From positions 31,041,629 through 31,105,628 of the forward strand of contig OW203764.1 of the NCBI GenBank assembly GCA_934045905.1: a DNA stretch of 64,000 nt. Reading direction: 5' to 3'. Shown here piece after piece: positions 1 through 11,820 of the stretch. Under the pieces are notes generated by a model, which did not search any database, was not told the origin of the DNA, and saw nothing but the letters and a program-made list of their open reading frames with translations. Within the stretch, counting starts at the first letter, position 1. The number at the start of each line of letters is the position of its first letter. The translations under genes and the position numbers were made by a program. Source of the stretch: Leuctra nigra (taxonomy: Eukaryota; Arthropoda; Insecta; Plecoptera; Leuctridae).

Positions 1-1157
1 AAATAATTGCTGTATATCTAAAATCCTTGATAAAGTTAAATAATTAAATATAATGAAAATATTTACCACTCTGCTCGGTTCGGTTCTTAATGTTTCGGCT
101 CGGTTTGACGATACAGCTTGGTTCGCTCGCAGGACGAATACGCGCTTTGTTTCTGGAGTTCAATATCTTAATAGCCTATTTTCTTCCAGAGTAGATTCAC
201 CTTTAACAAGTAACATTATTAAAACTGCAGTAGGTGCCTTGGTAGGTATGTGGGATGGTTATTGGTTAATGTAGGGTGAAAATATTCCCAAAATAGGCGG
301 AGGTACGTACTAGGTACCTACAGGTAGGGTTCCTACTGACTACTACCACTGATATGTATAGACTACCACGCCAAGCAAACTGTTTACCTACTTTATTTAT
401 TTTATAAATACCTAAACTACCTAGTTACCTAGGTCCTACCTAGTTGGAAATTTTACTTTGCATAAATTGCTACATTTCAAAAATGTACATGTGAGGTTAA
501 TGTTTACTGAACATTGGTCACACTACCTATTGGTTTATTAGTATCCCCAGCATACAAAACTAAAGTAACAACGATTAATGCCTGGATACTTATGTAGTTG
601 TGATGAAGACTCACCTTCAATGGGTTGTATGGCTCTGTGATGAAAATCCAAACAAAAGAGGCACAACAAAACTGTAATTATTTCACGATTTGTGTCACAT
701 TAAATGGTTTGAACTGAGACAAACTATTCAGCAGTGAACACGCATTCACGGACACAGATAATAATTGAAATCACATTCAAAATCACTCAAAAGGACGTAA
801 ACTACACACTCATGACACTCTGTAAAATATCAACAAACGTCAAACGCCGCGTTTGAAATGAAGAAGGGAGAACGGAAACAAGTTGATTCACGAAGATGGC
901 CGACTGCCGAGTTCATAAAAGAAACTTTACTAATAACGTTTAAAATGGTATGAATACTTTGCTTTGGAATTGTAAACATATTTATTCTTAAATCAATATA
1001 TCCATGTGAAATGTAGATGTAATTATTATAGAAATGAAGTTATAAATATGAAAAAAATAAGTCATTAGAGCAGCTCAAATTCAAACAGTCGTAGCGCCCG
1101 CGCGGGCCGTCCCTAGCCATTCCCGGGCGGGACCAAGACGGGACATTCCTAGAAATT
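1..1157. other. Upstream spacer, no gene seen
   Basis: AT-rich sequence with only short frames lacking recognisable domains. Earlier exons of the GPCR that begins to be visible at 1753 were not found here, so they probably lie outside the window. Near 1090-1280 the composition changes abruptly to GC-rich, with short self-complementary CCCGGGCGGGA-like motifs on both sides of the reverse-transcriptase fragment. This patch looks like a separate inserted repeat. Confidence 0.5.
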
Positions 1158-1555
1158 TTACAGCCAGATAAAACGGATCGGTTGGGCTCCGTTGGGCAGG
1201 CCCAGGGCATGCCCTAGTAGTTCCCGCCCGGGACGTCCCACTTGGGCGCTAGATGGGCAGAAGCCCGGGCCGCCCAGTGTTTGTAGGGCAGCTATTAATA
1301 TAGCGTCGTCTGCATAACAAATAATATTTATCGTACTTCTACCCAAACTGTATCCTTTCATTCCTCGAACAGACTTTATAATTTCATCCATAATCAAGTT
1401 AAAAAGAAGCGGGCTTAAAGAATCTCCTTGCCTTACACCCTTGTTCATATCAATTGGTTCAGAGAACTGTCCATTACATTTGACCTTAATTTTACTATTG
1501 CTGTAGATATCTTGTATAACTCTAATGATGGACTTTGGAATGTTCCTTTGAATGG
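1158..1555 (-). pseudogene. Non-LTR reverse transcriptase fragment
   Basis: The minus frame reads through the central part of a reverse transcriptase: a segment ending in NKGVRQGDSLSPLLFN, then a spacer and the catalytic box YADDAILIA. About 90 residues are recognisable (roughly 1555 to 1288). The frame then runs into unrelated GC-rich sequence and stops. Endonuclease, the rest of the palm and the C-terminal region are all missing, so this is a dead fragment. The motif wording resembles RTE-like insect elements, but the clade is uncertain. It is not the same copy as the longer element at 46.9-49.6 kb, whose box is FADDQ. Confidence 0.8.
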
Positions 1556-1752
1556 GAAAGGTGTAATAAATAAATGATAATAAACTAATTTCGTTGAAGC
1601 TGATTTACACATAAAGAGGTAAAGATTTATGTTCGAATGTTTAGTCGATTCCTGTTCTTGGATTTCGAAATGGAATGAGGAATAAATGAAACGTTTTGTG
1701 AAACGTTCTATGCAATTTGAATTTATTTGATAATAATTGTGTGTTCTTATAG

Positions 1753-4493
1753 ACACACGATTATGAAGAAGACTCGGAAGAGCAACTCGCTTCTGCTATC
1801 AACTTGACATCGGGCGAGATCTCGATCGTGAATCTAACTGACGCCCTGTTCCAATGCGTCGTCTGCTCACGCACTAACTTCAGCAAGAATTACATGACGT
1901 TCCCTTGGTCTCAGAAATACACCGAGAGCGACACGCCAGGCTACAACATCATCTTGACAAGTCAGTCTGATGGCAAGGCCAAGGAGTACAGTGAGTTGGC
2001 GAAGCAAGAAGTCGTCCGGGTACTGAAAGTCGAGGAGGCACATCTTCGTGTGCTGGACTCTTCAATTGACACGAACCAACGGGCTGTGATTCACATCAGA
2101 GTCATAGAATATGTGTTTTATCAAGAAGAGGAGGAAGCCAAGTTCAAAGGATTTGATGTGACAATATGGTGGAAGGCTGGAGTGTGTGTGGACGACACGA
2201 CGATGAATTACGCAGGAGAACCCTTCAAGTGGCTGGAAGTGAGACCAGGTAATGCTGATTACTTTACAACATACAAGGTATATATTGTTACAGCATTTCC
2301 ATCTCATTTGTAAAATGATGTAGAATTCACTGCGCTGTTCCCTTATTTTTCTGACGTTACCATCTTACATAAATTCGTCATAACTTTTGATTGAACCATT
2401 CATATTAAGCAATATAAAACACCAAACTTCACTAAAACACCCGACACACTATCAACTTGTGCGAAAGGGGAGAGATGGATAGAGCAGCCGTGGAGAGCTG
2501 GATTGGCTGACAGCTGTCACGTGACAGCTGTCAGCCAATGAGAGAGCTGCTCTCCACTCACTCTCCACTCGCGTAAGCTAAATGTCCCTATTTTGTCATA
2601 ATATTGAGTCAAACCGTAAGAACAGGAAACGCCTTATATTAAATTTAATTTTCAGAGACAATTCGATCTCAAACTGTTCCGGGCACCAACGAAATCGCTG
2701 AGCGCAAATGCGTGCTGAACAATTATTCATCTGTGAGAGACGGACAATGGCTGGACGTCGAGTACTTCACTGTGACGTGGGAATCCTGCAACGACGATGA
2801 CGCGCAACATGACCTCATGTTATTCATGTCTGACCTCGAGAACTACATAGGCGAGTCCGATTACCTGGCACTCATGTTGCTCAACAGGTCTTCCATCAAC
2901 GTCACCAGTCGCAGCCTCGCCAAGACAAGTGTCATATTAGATGATATGATGTTGCGTTATTACGAATACTTTGAAAAGACGGCAGAGGAGCTCGACGCTT
3001 TGATAATGAACTACAGGATCCTGCCAATAATGGAATCCATGCTTGGAAAACTGATTGTTGAACATACTGAGAAGCAACTTGTGTTCGGTCAAGGGAAGTA
3101 CAATGCAATGATTGTGGTAGAATTGCGTGATGGTGAAGACACTGTAGGAGTCCAGGGAATTCTTCGCAGAGGAAGAAAGAATCACTTAGACTTTGAAACA
3201 ACACAAGCCATCATCGACGCGCCGGCAGAAACAGACATCAAGGTCACAGCTTGTGATGCTCTCAACGGAGCCAATCAGCGACTTGGAATGACTTTCTTTG
3301 TTGACTTTAAGACAGCTTCGTTCCGAGATTATCAACTCCATGGATTGTATCGGTACGTTATTCAGGTCACGTTCTATAATTATTTGCCAGCTTCGTTCTC
3401 CTCGTCAGACTACGTTGATGTGTGGGTAAATAACACCTCACTGTATCAAAACTCGCACCGTACTTGCGCCTCTTGGGACTTCTCCACTGAATCATGGTCA
3501 TTGTTGAACTGCAATCCTCTAAGAACACGACGCAGCGGTCTTGACGTGTTCCGATGCAGTCACCTGGACAACAGCAATGGAATCACCCGTGCGTTCTTCA
3601 ATATCTACTACCACATTCCAACATTCAGTGACTATCTCGCAAGGAACATTGCCTTCAAAAACATGATGATTGCCAACGGCGTCATGTCACTGCTAAGTTT
3701 CTTGTTCATCGTTCTCACTCCAACATTCTGCGAGAAATGGAGCGAAGATGTCGGTCACAAGATTCTCCTGCACATGGTCACCGCCTTGGCAGTGAACTTG
3801 ATTCTGGGATTCCTTGACCTCACTGTTCAGCTGGACACTTCCAGCGGACTGTGCATTGCTCTCGGCGCAATTCGACATTACACCTTCCTGGCGATGTTTT
3901 GTTGGTTCTTGGTACTGTCAGGATTGCAAGTGAAGCGGCTGACGACTGTCTCAGGAGTTAAAACCATCACCCATCTGGTGTTGAAGGTTTCTGCGTTCGC
4001 CTGGGGTTTGCCATTGTTACCCGTAGGGATTCTCCTTGCAATAAGCAAGAACATCTACAGGGCTACATCTGAGGGTAGTGGATCCTGCTATCCAGGAGGA
4101 ATTGCTTTCATACTCACTGTTCTGACTCCAGCGGGAGCGGTTTTAATCCTCAATATTCTCATTTATTTATTCGTCTTGAATCATATATTTGAGTGGATAC
4201 TTATTGGTAAAGAGCCAAGAATACGGCGCCACATTGAGAATAGTCGTGACATGCAAATGAAGAAAATAAGATCTGGAATGTTTATATTCTTTGTGTTTGG
4301 ATTTACTTGGTTCTTTCATTTTCTCTCAGAAGCCAAAGTCATCCGCAGTGACTTTCTTTATGAATATCTATTTATTATGACTGCAACATCTCATATATCT
4401 ATATTAGCACTCTTCTTCGTCGTTTTTGACAAAGCAGTGTATACCGTTTGGAAGCAAAAGTTATGCTGCACCTCTACGAATCAAAATAAGTGA
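1753..4493 (+). CDS. Adhesion-type GPCR, 3' two exons
   Basis: Two exons are visible: 1753-2248 (acceptor TTATAG, donor CCAG|GTAATG, phase 1) and 2656-4493 (acceptor TTTTCAG, stop TGA). Together they give 777 residues, and the 5' end is outside the window. The ectodomain has conserved-looking Cys and Trp and several N-glycosylation sites, but no named module I recognise. A GPS-like region follows (about residues 436-480: CASWDF, WSLLNC, then CSHLD). Seven hydrophobic helices run from about residue 498 to 760, with class-B/adhesion features such as Cys before TM3 and in the second extracellular loop (SCYPGG). The tail is short. The residue after HL at the expected cleavage point is Asp, not Ser/Thr. 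The Methuselah family lacks a GPS, so adhesion GPCR fits better. The ligand is unknown. A mobile-element fragment begins immediately after the stop codon. Confidence 0.85.
2249..2655 (+). other. GPCR intron with a 36-bp perfect palindrome
   Basis: GT-AG intron between the two GPCR exons. At 2503-2538 it holds a perfect palindrome whose half is TTGGCTGACAGCTGTCAC. Related words (GAGAGCTG, CTCTCCACTC) flank it. It resembles a small MITE core. No ORF is present. Confidence 0.75.
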
Positions 4494-4494
4494 T

Positions 4495-4876
4495 ATTCGA
4501 GCATTTCGAACGTAAGGGCAAGGTATCATCAGACGTCAAAAGTGCACATGTGATAAAAATTTCCGATTTATCGGTTCAGCCGTTTAATTTACTCATGATG
4601 ATGATATCATCATCATCACTGATCAAGATAGTCTTTAGAAGGGGTATAATTTCACTGTTTTCAATGCCCTCTATACTCGCAAACGGCAGAACCTATATGT
4701 GGTGTGATGGGATAGCTCGAAATTAAGATATTTCGCAAGGGTGTGAGCCAACAATGCCGATGATTTGTCAAGCTCCTCAGCCGTTTTATATTTAAGTTAG
4801 CAATTTTAACGGCATGTTGTGTGAGAGTGTGTGCACTGTACGACTTGGCTGAGTGGAGCGAACGCTCCACTAGATG
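4495..4876 (+). mobile_element. Truncated hairpin-ended element (3' end copy)
   Basis: Homologous to the end of the longer copy at 44160-44575. It shares the AAAAGTGCACATGTG segment, the ATCATCATC run, the GCAAACGGCA segment, and the terminus GTACGACTTGGCTG followed by the hairpin GTGGAGCG-AA-CGCTCCAC (4853-4870) and CTAGAT. Four copies in the window diverge directly after CTAGAT, which defines the element end. The hairpin followed by CTAG resembles a Helitron-like 3' terminus, but this is an inference. The copy starts within a few bases of the GPCR stop codon, so it probably forms the receptor's 3' UTR. Confidence 0.7.
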
Positions 4877-5001
4877 TTTATAAGTCCCGTGGGTGGGTTT
4901 TCAAATGTGATAGAAAAGGCAGGCGGAAACCTCAACCTTGCATTATTATTTCATATAATTTTGTTACTTATAATATTGATAAAAATAATATTACAAACTT
5001 A

Positions 5002-6022
5002 ATTGAGCGAGCGTAGCGAGCGTCACCACGGTACTCTTATGGCACTTTCTCTGTGTGTTTGTTTTTTTTTTGTTTTTTTTTTTTTTGTGGTCACAGCCCA
5101 GGTCAAACCGCTCTAGCAATCGATCTGAAATTTTGTACACATACTAACGTAATCTATGCGGTCCCTGGGATCGTTTTTGAACGGGCTCCCGTGATTGGTT
5201 CAATTTTTAAAAAAATTATCTTTTGATTGGTTGCTTTGATCAATTTGAAATTTAGCAAAAACATTGCAACCAACATTGTACCCAATCATAAAAAGTTTCA
5301 GCCAAATCCTCCTATTGGTTCAAATTTAAACCCATTTTTCATGTGATTTTTGACATTTAAACTAGAACAGATTGACCGATCAACTTAAAACTTCGCGTGG
5401 TCATTGGTACCAACATTTTAGGTATTTTTGCCAATTTTCAGTCTAATCTGTCGTTATTTTCAAAAGTTTTGTCATTTTAAGGTCATTTTATTCCGTAATC
5501 TTGAAAAATGTATACTAAATGGTCATCCCTGCCTTCTTTAAGCTTCTGCTCCAAGGCAAGGCCTGTAGAGCAGCCAAGCTATCCACAATGTAAAGTAAAA
5601 TGAGAGCATTTTTGAGCTAGCGCATAAAATCGGATGCAGTACGAAGGACAAATCCTCTAATTGGTTTAAGTTTAAATAATATCTTCTGATTGGTCGACAA
5701 TCAAAATGTTCACATAAAGTTCAAATTATGCATGGTGATCAAGACCAACTAATATTAAATTTTACATATTGTAAGCCCAATCAGTCAAGTATTAATTGTA
5801 ATTTTACGAATTTAGTATGGGATGTCACAAGAGATTTCTGGAGAAAGTATGTAGGTAAGACTTCACGACACAATGGATATGTTATTCATCCAGAGTATTT
5901 ATATGGAGATTGAAAATTTGCAGAGAAAATCGTCTTGTGCAGTGTCGTGTATCGTGACTATGGGGATGTTGCATGTTCTGTGCTCGCTCATCAACGCGTT
6001 ACACTGAGCGTTTTCCTAGTTA
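5002..6022 (+). repeat. Dispersed ~1 kb repeat, copy A
   Basis: Begins ATTGAGCGAGCGTAGCGAGC, contains a long T tract, and runs to TTTTCCTAG. It is almost fully matched by an inverted copy at 9697-10712, and more weakly by 51370-51790. Both full copies keep a short open frame (here 5728-5913) with the same residue pattern ending in HPEY-YGD. I recognise no transposase or RT domain, so it is probably a non-autonomous element. The host function of the small frame is unknown and doubtful. Confidence 0.8.
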
Positions 6023-7168
6023 TTAACGGGGTTGTTCACTACTATTTGCTCTCACTCGCAGCGCTAGCGGCATTGGAGGTGTCTCACTCTGATTGGTTGG
6101 TCTCTGAATCCAAGATCTGAATCAAACTCCCGCCAAGGTTAAAAAAAAAACCAATCCGCTCTGCATTTTGATTGGCTCTCTCTCGGCATTTTGATTGGTT
6201 CTTATTACGGTTAGGACATGTTGCGCCATCTACAATAGTTTTGCGTGAGCAACCCCATTATAATAATTATTATTAAAGTAGGTACTTACATTGTAGTTAT
6301 CTTGTTGTTGTGTGGTCAAGTGTTTGATGTCTTCCTCGTTACTTAAAATGTATACATTTGTACTTATTACAAGTGCTGTAAAAATACACTTCTTAATTAA
6401 ATGTAGGTACCTATAGAAATGTAATTTAAATGTCTTGATACATACTAGATATTTTTTTAAATTACATAAAAATGTATTCTTCAGATATATAGGTAGATGG
6501 GTACTTTCAAAATATAAATATATTTCTATCAACAGGACCAAGTATTTGTGAAAATTGAGGATAAAATGTAAAATGAATAATTGTATTATTCGAGCTTTTT
6601 ATTTAATGGACTCGAATTTTAGTGAAGGAAGATACGAAATTGATAAGAAGCCAGTTGCTTCCTTTGGGTCAGAGAGACTGGGGTATTTGGGGGTTAGTGT
6701 AACGACCTACCATCAAATTATGGTATTTGAAACTGATCAAATACATAATTTAATGGATATAATTTCACTTCTAAAATTAAATTGTGTAATTAAATTTAGA
6801 ATAATTGTTTGTGCTTTTCACAGTCACATTGGGAATAAAATTTGATATTTTCAGCATTATCTGTAATTTTTAATAATATAGTGGCCCACTCGTTGTAGTG
6901 CACCCACGGTCAGAATAATTGACGGTAAACTGCTAAGTTGCAGTGGAATTATCGTCAATTGCTAAATAGATAAATAATTTTTATGTATGAGGTGGTTGGT
7001 TGGATCATTAATTACTTAGTGTACGTTCCTGGACCAGCACTATTTGAGCTCAGAAATCGATATTTCAACAACCAATTGCGAACTGCAGCAAATTCTTTCC
7101 TACAAAAGTCATATTTTGAAAACTTTTAAATATCATCCCATGTTTTTATGTTCAATTTTCAAGCAAGT
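6023..7168. other. Intergenic AT-rich sequence
   Basis: No coding signal beyond short chance frames. Short direct repeats of GCATTTTGATTGG(C/T)TCT type occur near 6160-6200. Nothing else could be supported. Confidence 0.5.
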
Positions 7169-8429
7169 GTATGGGTCATTCTCAATGGGATTGACTATTT
7201 GCTGTCCGCAGTGTTTAGTAATTTTTATTTGGAAATTTTGCACTCATATTCACATTCTTCTTGTTGAATATATTAGTTTGAACAATTGGGAAGTGGTTGC
7301 CAAAATTTTGAGGTAATTAAATACCTCGCGCAGATTTTGTAGGACTTTGAAACTCTGAAAATCCTGAAAATAGGCTGTCCCACACCATGATATTCATTAT
7401 ATTTCATGATATTTTTCACATTTGCAGTTTTTAATTATGGATAAGCAATCATTATTAATGATCTATGAAACACACTTCTTCAGACTACTAAAGAAAATGT
7501 AGCATTAGTTAGTGATTTTCATTTTTAATCTTATAATAACTTTTGTCCCACACTACTAGTCATGAATGTTACTTTTTGAATGTTACCGTTTTAAAATGAA
7601 GATAAGACTACTCAAGAAGGATGTGACTTAGGCTGTAGTGATTCTTGTTTTGGTGCCTGTCGAGTCAATATTTTTTGGCGATTTCTTTTGCAAAGAAAAT
7701 GGTACTTTGCCTCATCTGAAGACTGTTCCAATGTGCGTATTTTAATTCAAAGTCATGAATGTTACCTCTTAAAAATAACTAATTGCATTAGCAATGTTAA
7801 TTGAAGTATCTTACATTGAAAGTGTTCTATAACCTCATGTTGGTAGGCATAAACAAACTTTGAACAGTTTTATACAAACTGATATTCTGATTTTTAAAGC
7901 CTAGATTATCATGAATGTTACCTGGTCATGAATGTTACTTTTAAAAGTAACATTCAAATATGCTTCAAATATATTCAAATATAACATGTATTTGAGTAGT
8001 ATATAAAGTCTCCAATCAGAAAATGTATCATAAATGTTTAATTTATCTATTAGTAAGGAGACTCAGGTCATGAATGTTGGTAACATTCATGACCTTCATG
8101 ATTGGTACCCTAAGATTATTTCTTTTAAGATTTTGTTAATGTGAAACTACACAATAATTATATAATTTTGTATGTGCCTTTCAATTATGTATCTAAATCA
8201 GTGCTAGTTTTACTGATCAAATATTAATTTAATCATATTTGAGCCAAAAATAAAAGTAACATTCATGACCATTTTCTAAATTGTGCCATAAAATGCACCC
8301 AAATTTTAAACTGCATAAACCCTTTCTAGGTAATGTATAAAACATAACATTTTCTCGGATTAAAAATATTTTTTTTTTAATTTAGTGAATTTTACCAAAT
8401 CGTCAATCCCATTGAGAATGACCCGTATA
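7169..8429. mobile_element. TIR element with iterated GTCATGAATGTTAC motif
   Basis: Ends are inverted copies of about 27 bp: GTATGGGTCATTCTCAATGG at 7169 and its complement ending at 8429. Between them the word GTCATGAATGTTAC or close variants occurs at least eight times in both orientations (about 7559, 7752, 7908, 7924, 7944, 8065, 8081, 8255). Some are arranged as back-to-back pairs. There is no transposase ORF, so it is non-autonomous. The repeated words look like binding sites for a factor, possibly a transposase supplied in trans. Confidence 0.6.
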
Positions 8430-9696
8430 CGTCCTTTGGCAATATTTGAACAGAACCGGAGCTATTCATCAGACTTCGGTATTTTTCTCTGCGAACGTAT
8501 TATTGCACTGTTTCGTACATCCCTCAGAAAGGTGGTGTGGTTAGAGAAAACTCCAGTGGGAGAGAAAAATACCAGATCAAGTCAGACAGACCTGATCCAG
8601 TAGTATTTTTTCCAGATTTGGCTGCATATCCGGGACCCGGCTCCGATCTGGCTCCAGAAAAAAATTACAAACAAAGCCAACACCCAAAATTGTTTGACTG
8701 TGTTGAATTGTAGTGCATTGTTATCCTCTTCGTCGATGATTCTGAGATGCAAATACAATAAGGTCAGATGATTGCACCACCATCTTGGAATTAATAAATA
8801 TTGCATGTTGCGTCAGAAGTTGTTTTGATCGTGTTGTATGGAATATGCATTTATTTGCTTAGTTGATCAAGAATGTAACATATAAGAGGTTTACTGGAGC
8901 TGTGGTTTATTCTTGTGCATCTTTACATGAAGACCAAGCAAGTTTGCAGAACATGGGGTTAGTTTATATCACACATTTATTAAGGATTTAATTCAATAGT
9001 AAAGTATCTAAATGCATGAAGATTGATTACCTTCAACTACAATTTGCTCAACTTAGCTGAGAACATCCTATTTAATATCAATCTATTAAAATAGGAGTTA
9101 ATCAAGAAACTATTTTTAAATAAGTAGTGTATCTACTACTGTTTCTCATAGTTAAACATAATTAATTGTTGCATTTTCATTGATCTCACGTAGCGTGTTC
9201 ACAAACTACCCAGGTGACAGTCACTTGAAACTCTTTACTGCCAAAGAATAATATTAGTAAGACGACATTATAGGGAGAGAAGTTAGATAATTGCCCAGCT
9301 GCTTTAAAAGAGTCGTCTGCACTCTATAAGTATAAACATTAAATATATATTTTCTAAATATCGTTATAACTTTTGTACCACTCAATTTAAAAAAAAAAAA
9401 AAAACTAATCTGATTAGGTAATTTTTAGTCGACCTTTTGAAAATATCCTATTTGTGCAAAAACTGATGGAAAAATTTAAGATTTCTCTATTTTTTAAATT
9501 TTCCATCAGTTTTTGCATAAATTATTTTTCACATACTTCATAATTTGAATTGTTCAAAAGTTATAGCGACATTTAAGAAATAGTATCTCCAATGTTTACT
9601 ACATAGTACAGTATTTAGTACATGCCATAAGTCCGCGATTGCTGTTCGAGATTTGGCTCAAACAAAAATAATAATAATAATTTACCGCAGCGAAAT
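8430..9696. other. Intergenic AT-rich sequence
   Basis: No supported gene. A small imperfect hairpin lies at about 9455-9525 (GCAAAAACTGATGGAAAA and its complement). The remainder appears unstructured. Confidence 0.45.
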
Positions 9697-10712
9697 ACTA
9701 GGAAAACGCTCAGTGTAACGCGTTGATGAGCGAGCACAGAACATGCAACATCCCCATAGTAACGATGCAGGACACGGCACAAGACGATTTTCTCTGCAAT
9801 TTTTCAATCTCCATAATACTCTGGATGAATAACAGATCCATTGTGTCGTGAAGTCTTACCTACATACCTTCTCGAGAAATCTCTTGTGACATCCCATACT
9901 AAACTCGTAAAATTACAATTAATACTTTGATTGGGCTTACAATAATATGTAAAATTTAATATTAAGTTGGTCTTGATCACCATGCAAAATTTAAACTTAA
10001 TGTGAACATTTTTATTGTCGACCAATCAGAAGACATTATTGAAACTTAAACCAAGTAGAGGATTTGGCCTTCGTACTGCATCCGATTTTATGCGCTAGCT
10101 CAAAAATGCTTTCATTTTACTGTACATTGTGAATAGCTTGGCTGCTCTACAGGCCTTGCCTTGGAACAGAAGTTTAAAGCAGGCAGGGATGACAATTTAG
10201 TATACATTTTTCAAGATTATGGAATAAAATGACCTAAAAATGACAAAACTTTTGAAAATAACGACAGATTAGACTGAAAATTGGCAAAAATATCTAAAAT
10301 GTTGTTACCAATGACCACGCGAAGTTTTAAGTTGATCGGTCATACGGTTCTAGTTTAAATGTCAAAAATCACATGAAAAATGGTTTTAAATTTGAACCAA
10401 TAGGAGGATTTGGCTGAAACTTTTTATGATTGGGTACAATGTTGGTAGCAATGTTTTTGCTAAATTTCAAATTGATCGAAGTAACCAATCGAAAGATAAT
10501 TTTTTAAAAATTTGAACCTATCACGAGAGCCCGTTCAAAAACGATCCCAGGGACCGCATAGAGTACGTTAGTATGTGTACAAAATTTCAGATCGATTGCT
10601 TGAGCGGTTAGACCTGGGCTGTGACCACAAAAAAAAAAAAAAAAAAAAAAAAAAAACACACAGAGAAAGTGCCATAAGAGTACCGTGGTGACGCTCGCTA
10701 CGCTCGCTCAAT
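9697..10712 (-). repeat. Dispersed ~1 kb repeat, copy B (inverted)
   Basis: Reverse complement of the repeat at 5002-6022, with the poly-T tract appearing here as poly-A (10628-10655). It keeps the equivalent small frame at 9804-10025 on the minus strand. The two copies differ by scattered substitutions and small indels, so they are separate insertions or an old inverted duplication. They bracket 3.7 kb that includes the iterated-motif element. Confidence 0.8.
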
Positions 10713-10863
10713 CATATTCCGAAATACCAGTGCTTGCTATACACGTCAATATATACTCATTGGATACATTTTTACGAAATACAAATATAAAATGCATTAT
10801 TAATTAATGAATTATGCACGTATAGAGTTTTTTTATCCAGCTTTCTTGGTCAAAGCTGTCGAC

Positions 10864-10985
10864 TGAGAGAATACCACAAAAAACCTAGTGATGAACGACG
10901 GCCACGGGAATCGAGCCCTGGACTCCGTAACACAATTCAGAGCCAAACCTGTTCCGTAGATTACTCCTTACTCTATCCTTGATCA
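10864..10985 (-). repeat. tRNA-derived SINE remnant
   Basis: The segment ACGGCCACGGGAATCGAGCC through CCTGTTCCG matches the head of the SINE at 58541-58832, including a decayed B-box (complement of GGAATCGAGCCC). Part of the middle is deleted. Same family, minus orientation. Confidence 0.6.
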
Positions 10986-11087
10986 GGCTCAATTACAATA
11001 ATGCCCTTGCAATTATTGTTGGCAGTTCGCCAAGAGACATGAGCAAGTACATTCTCTGTTTGTTGGTTCGTTTATTGAGATACTGTT

Positions 11088-11820
11088 ATGTTGTACAAAA
11101 ACAAAAACTTGTAAAAAAAACTGCCAAGCACCTTCCCACTTAAAACAATTGAGATCTAAAAGAAGGGCCAAGCAATAATATATTGTTTAAACATTTTCGC
11201 ACTTAAAATTCGTGAAATCATTTCGCCCAGTTACTGCCGCCAAGCACAACACTAAAAACCTAATGTTGTGTCCAAATTTGAAGAATACAATCTAAGTGAA
11301 CCATCATTGTAAATTTAACAAAATTATAAAAATTAAAAACGACTTCAAAATAAATTTAAAATTGAAATTAAAAAAATTAAAAATAAAGCTAGGCGCATTG
11401 TGTCAAGAAGAAGGCAACATAAGAAAGAAGATGACGATAAAGGAGCCGAAGAAAGACAGAAAGTAGGAAGAAGATAGAGGAAGTCTACAATATGGTCGGT
11501 GCAAATTCAATGCGCCAAGCTTTATTTTTAATTTTTTTAATTTCAATTTTAAATTTATTTTGAAGTCGTTTTTAATTTTTATAATTTTGTTAAATTTACA
11601 ATGATGGTTCACTTAGATTGTATTCTTCAAATTTGGACACAACATTAGGTTTTTAGTGTTGTGCTTGGCGGCAGTAACTGGGCGAAATCATTTCACGAAT
11701 TTTAAGTGCGAAAATGTTTAAACAATATATTATTGCTTGGCCCTTCTTTTAGATCTCAATTGTTTTAAGTGGGAAGGTGCTTGGCAGTTTTTTTTACAAG
11801 TTTTTGTTTTTGTACAACAT
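11088..11820. mobile_element. Symmetric foldback element, 313-bp arms
   Basis: Left arm 11088-11400 and right arm 11508-11820 are near-perfect reverse complements of equal length around a 107-bp centre. Each arm carries GCCAAGCA three times and a fourth related GGCGCA/GCGCCAAGC at its inner end. No transposase frame is present. The near-identity of the arms implies a recent origin or ongoing arm conversion. No clear target-site duplication was found. Confidence 0.85.

Noticed and set aside
53..274. 73-codon ORF at the left edge
   Set aside because: No domain, no splice-site context, composition like surrounding repeat sequence.
2712..4493. Methuselah-type GPCR
   Set aside because: The GPS-like Cys/Trp motif before TM1 is an adhesion-GPCR feature that Methuselah receptors lack, and the ectodomain pattern does not match.
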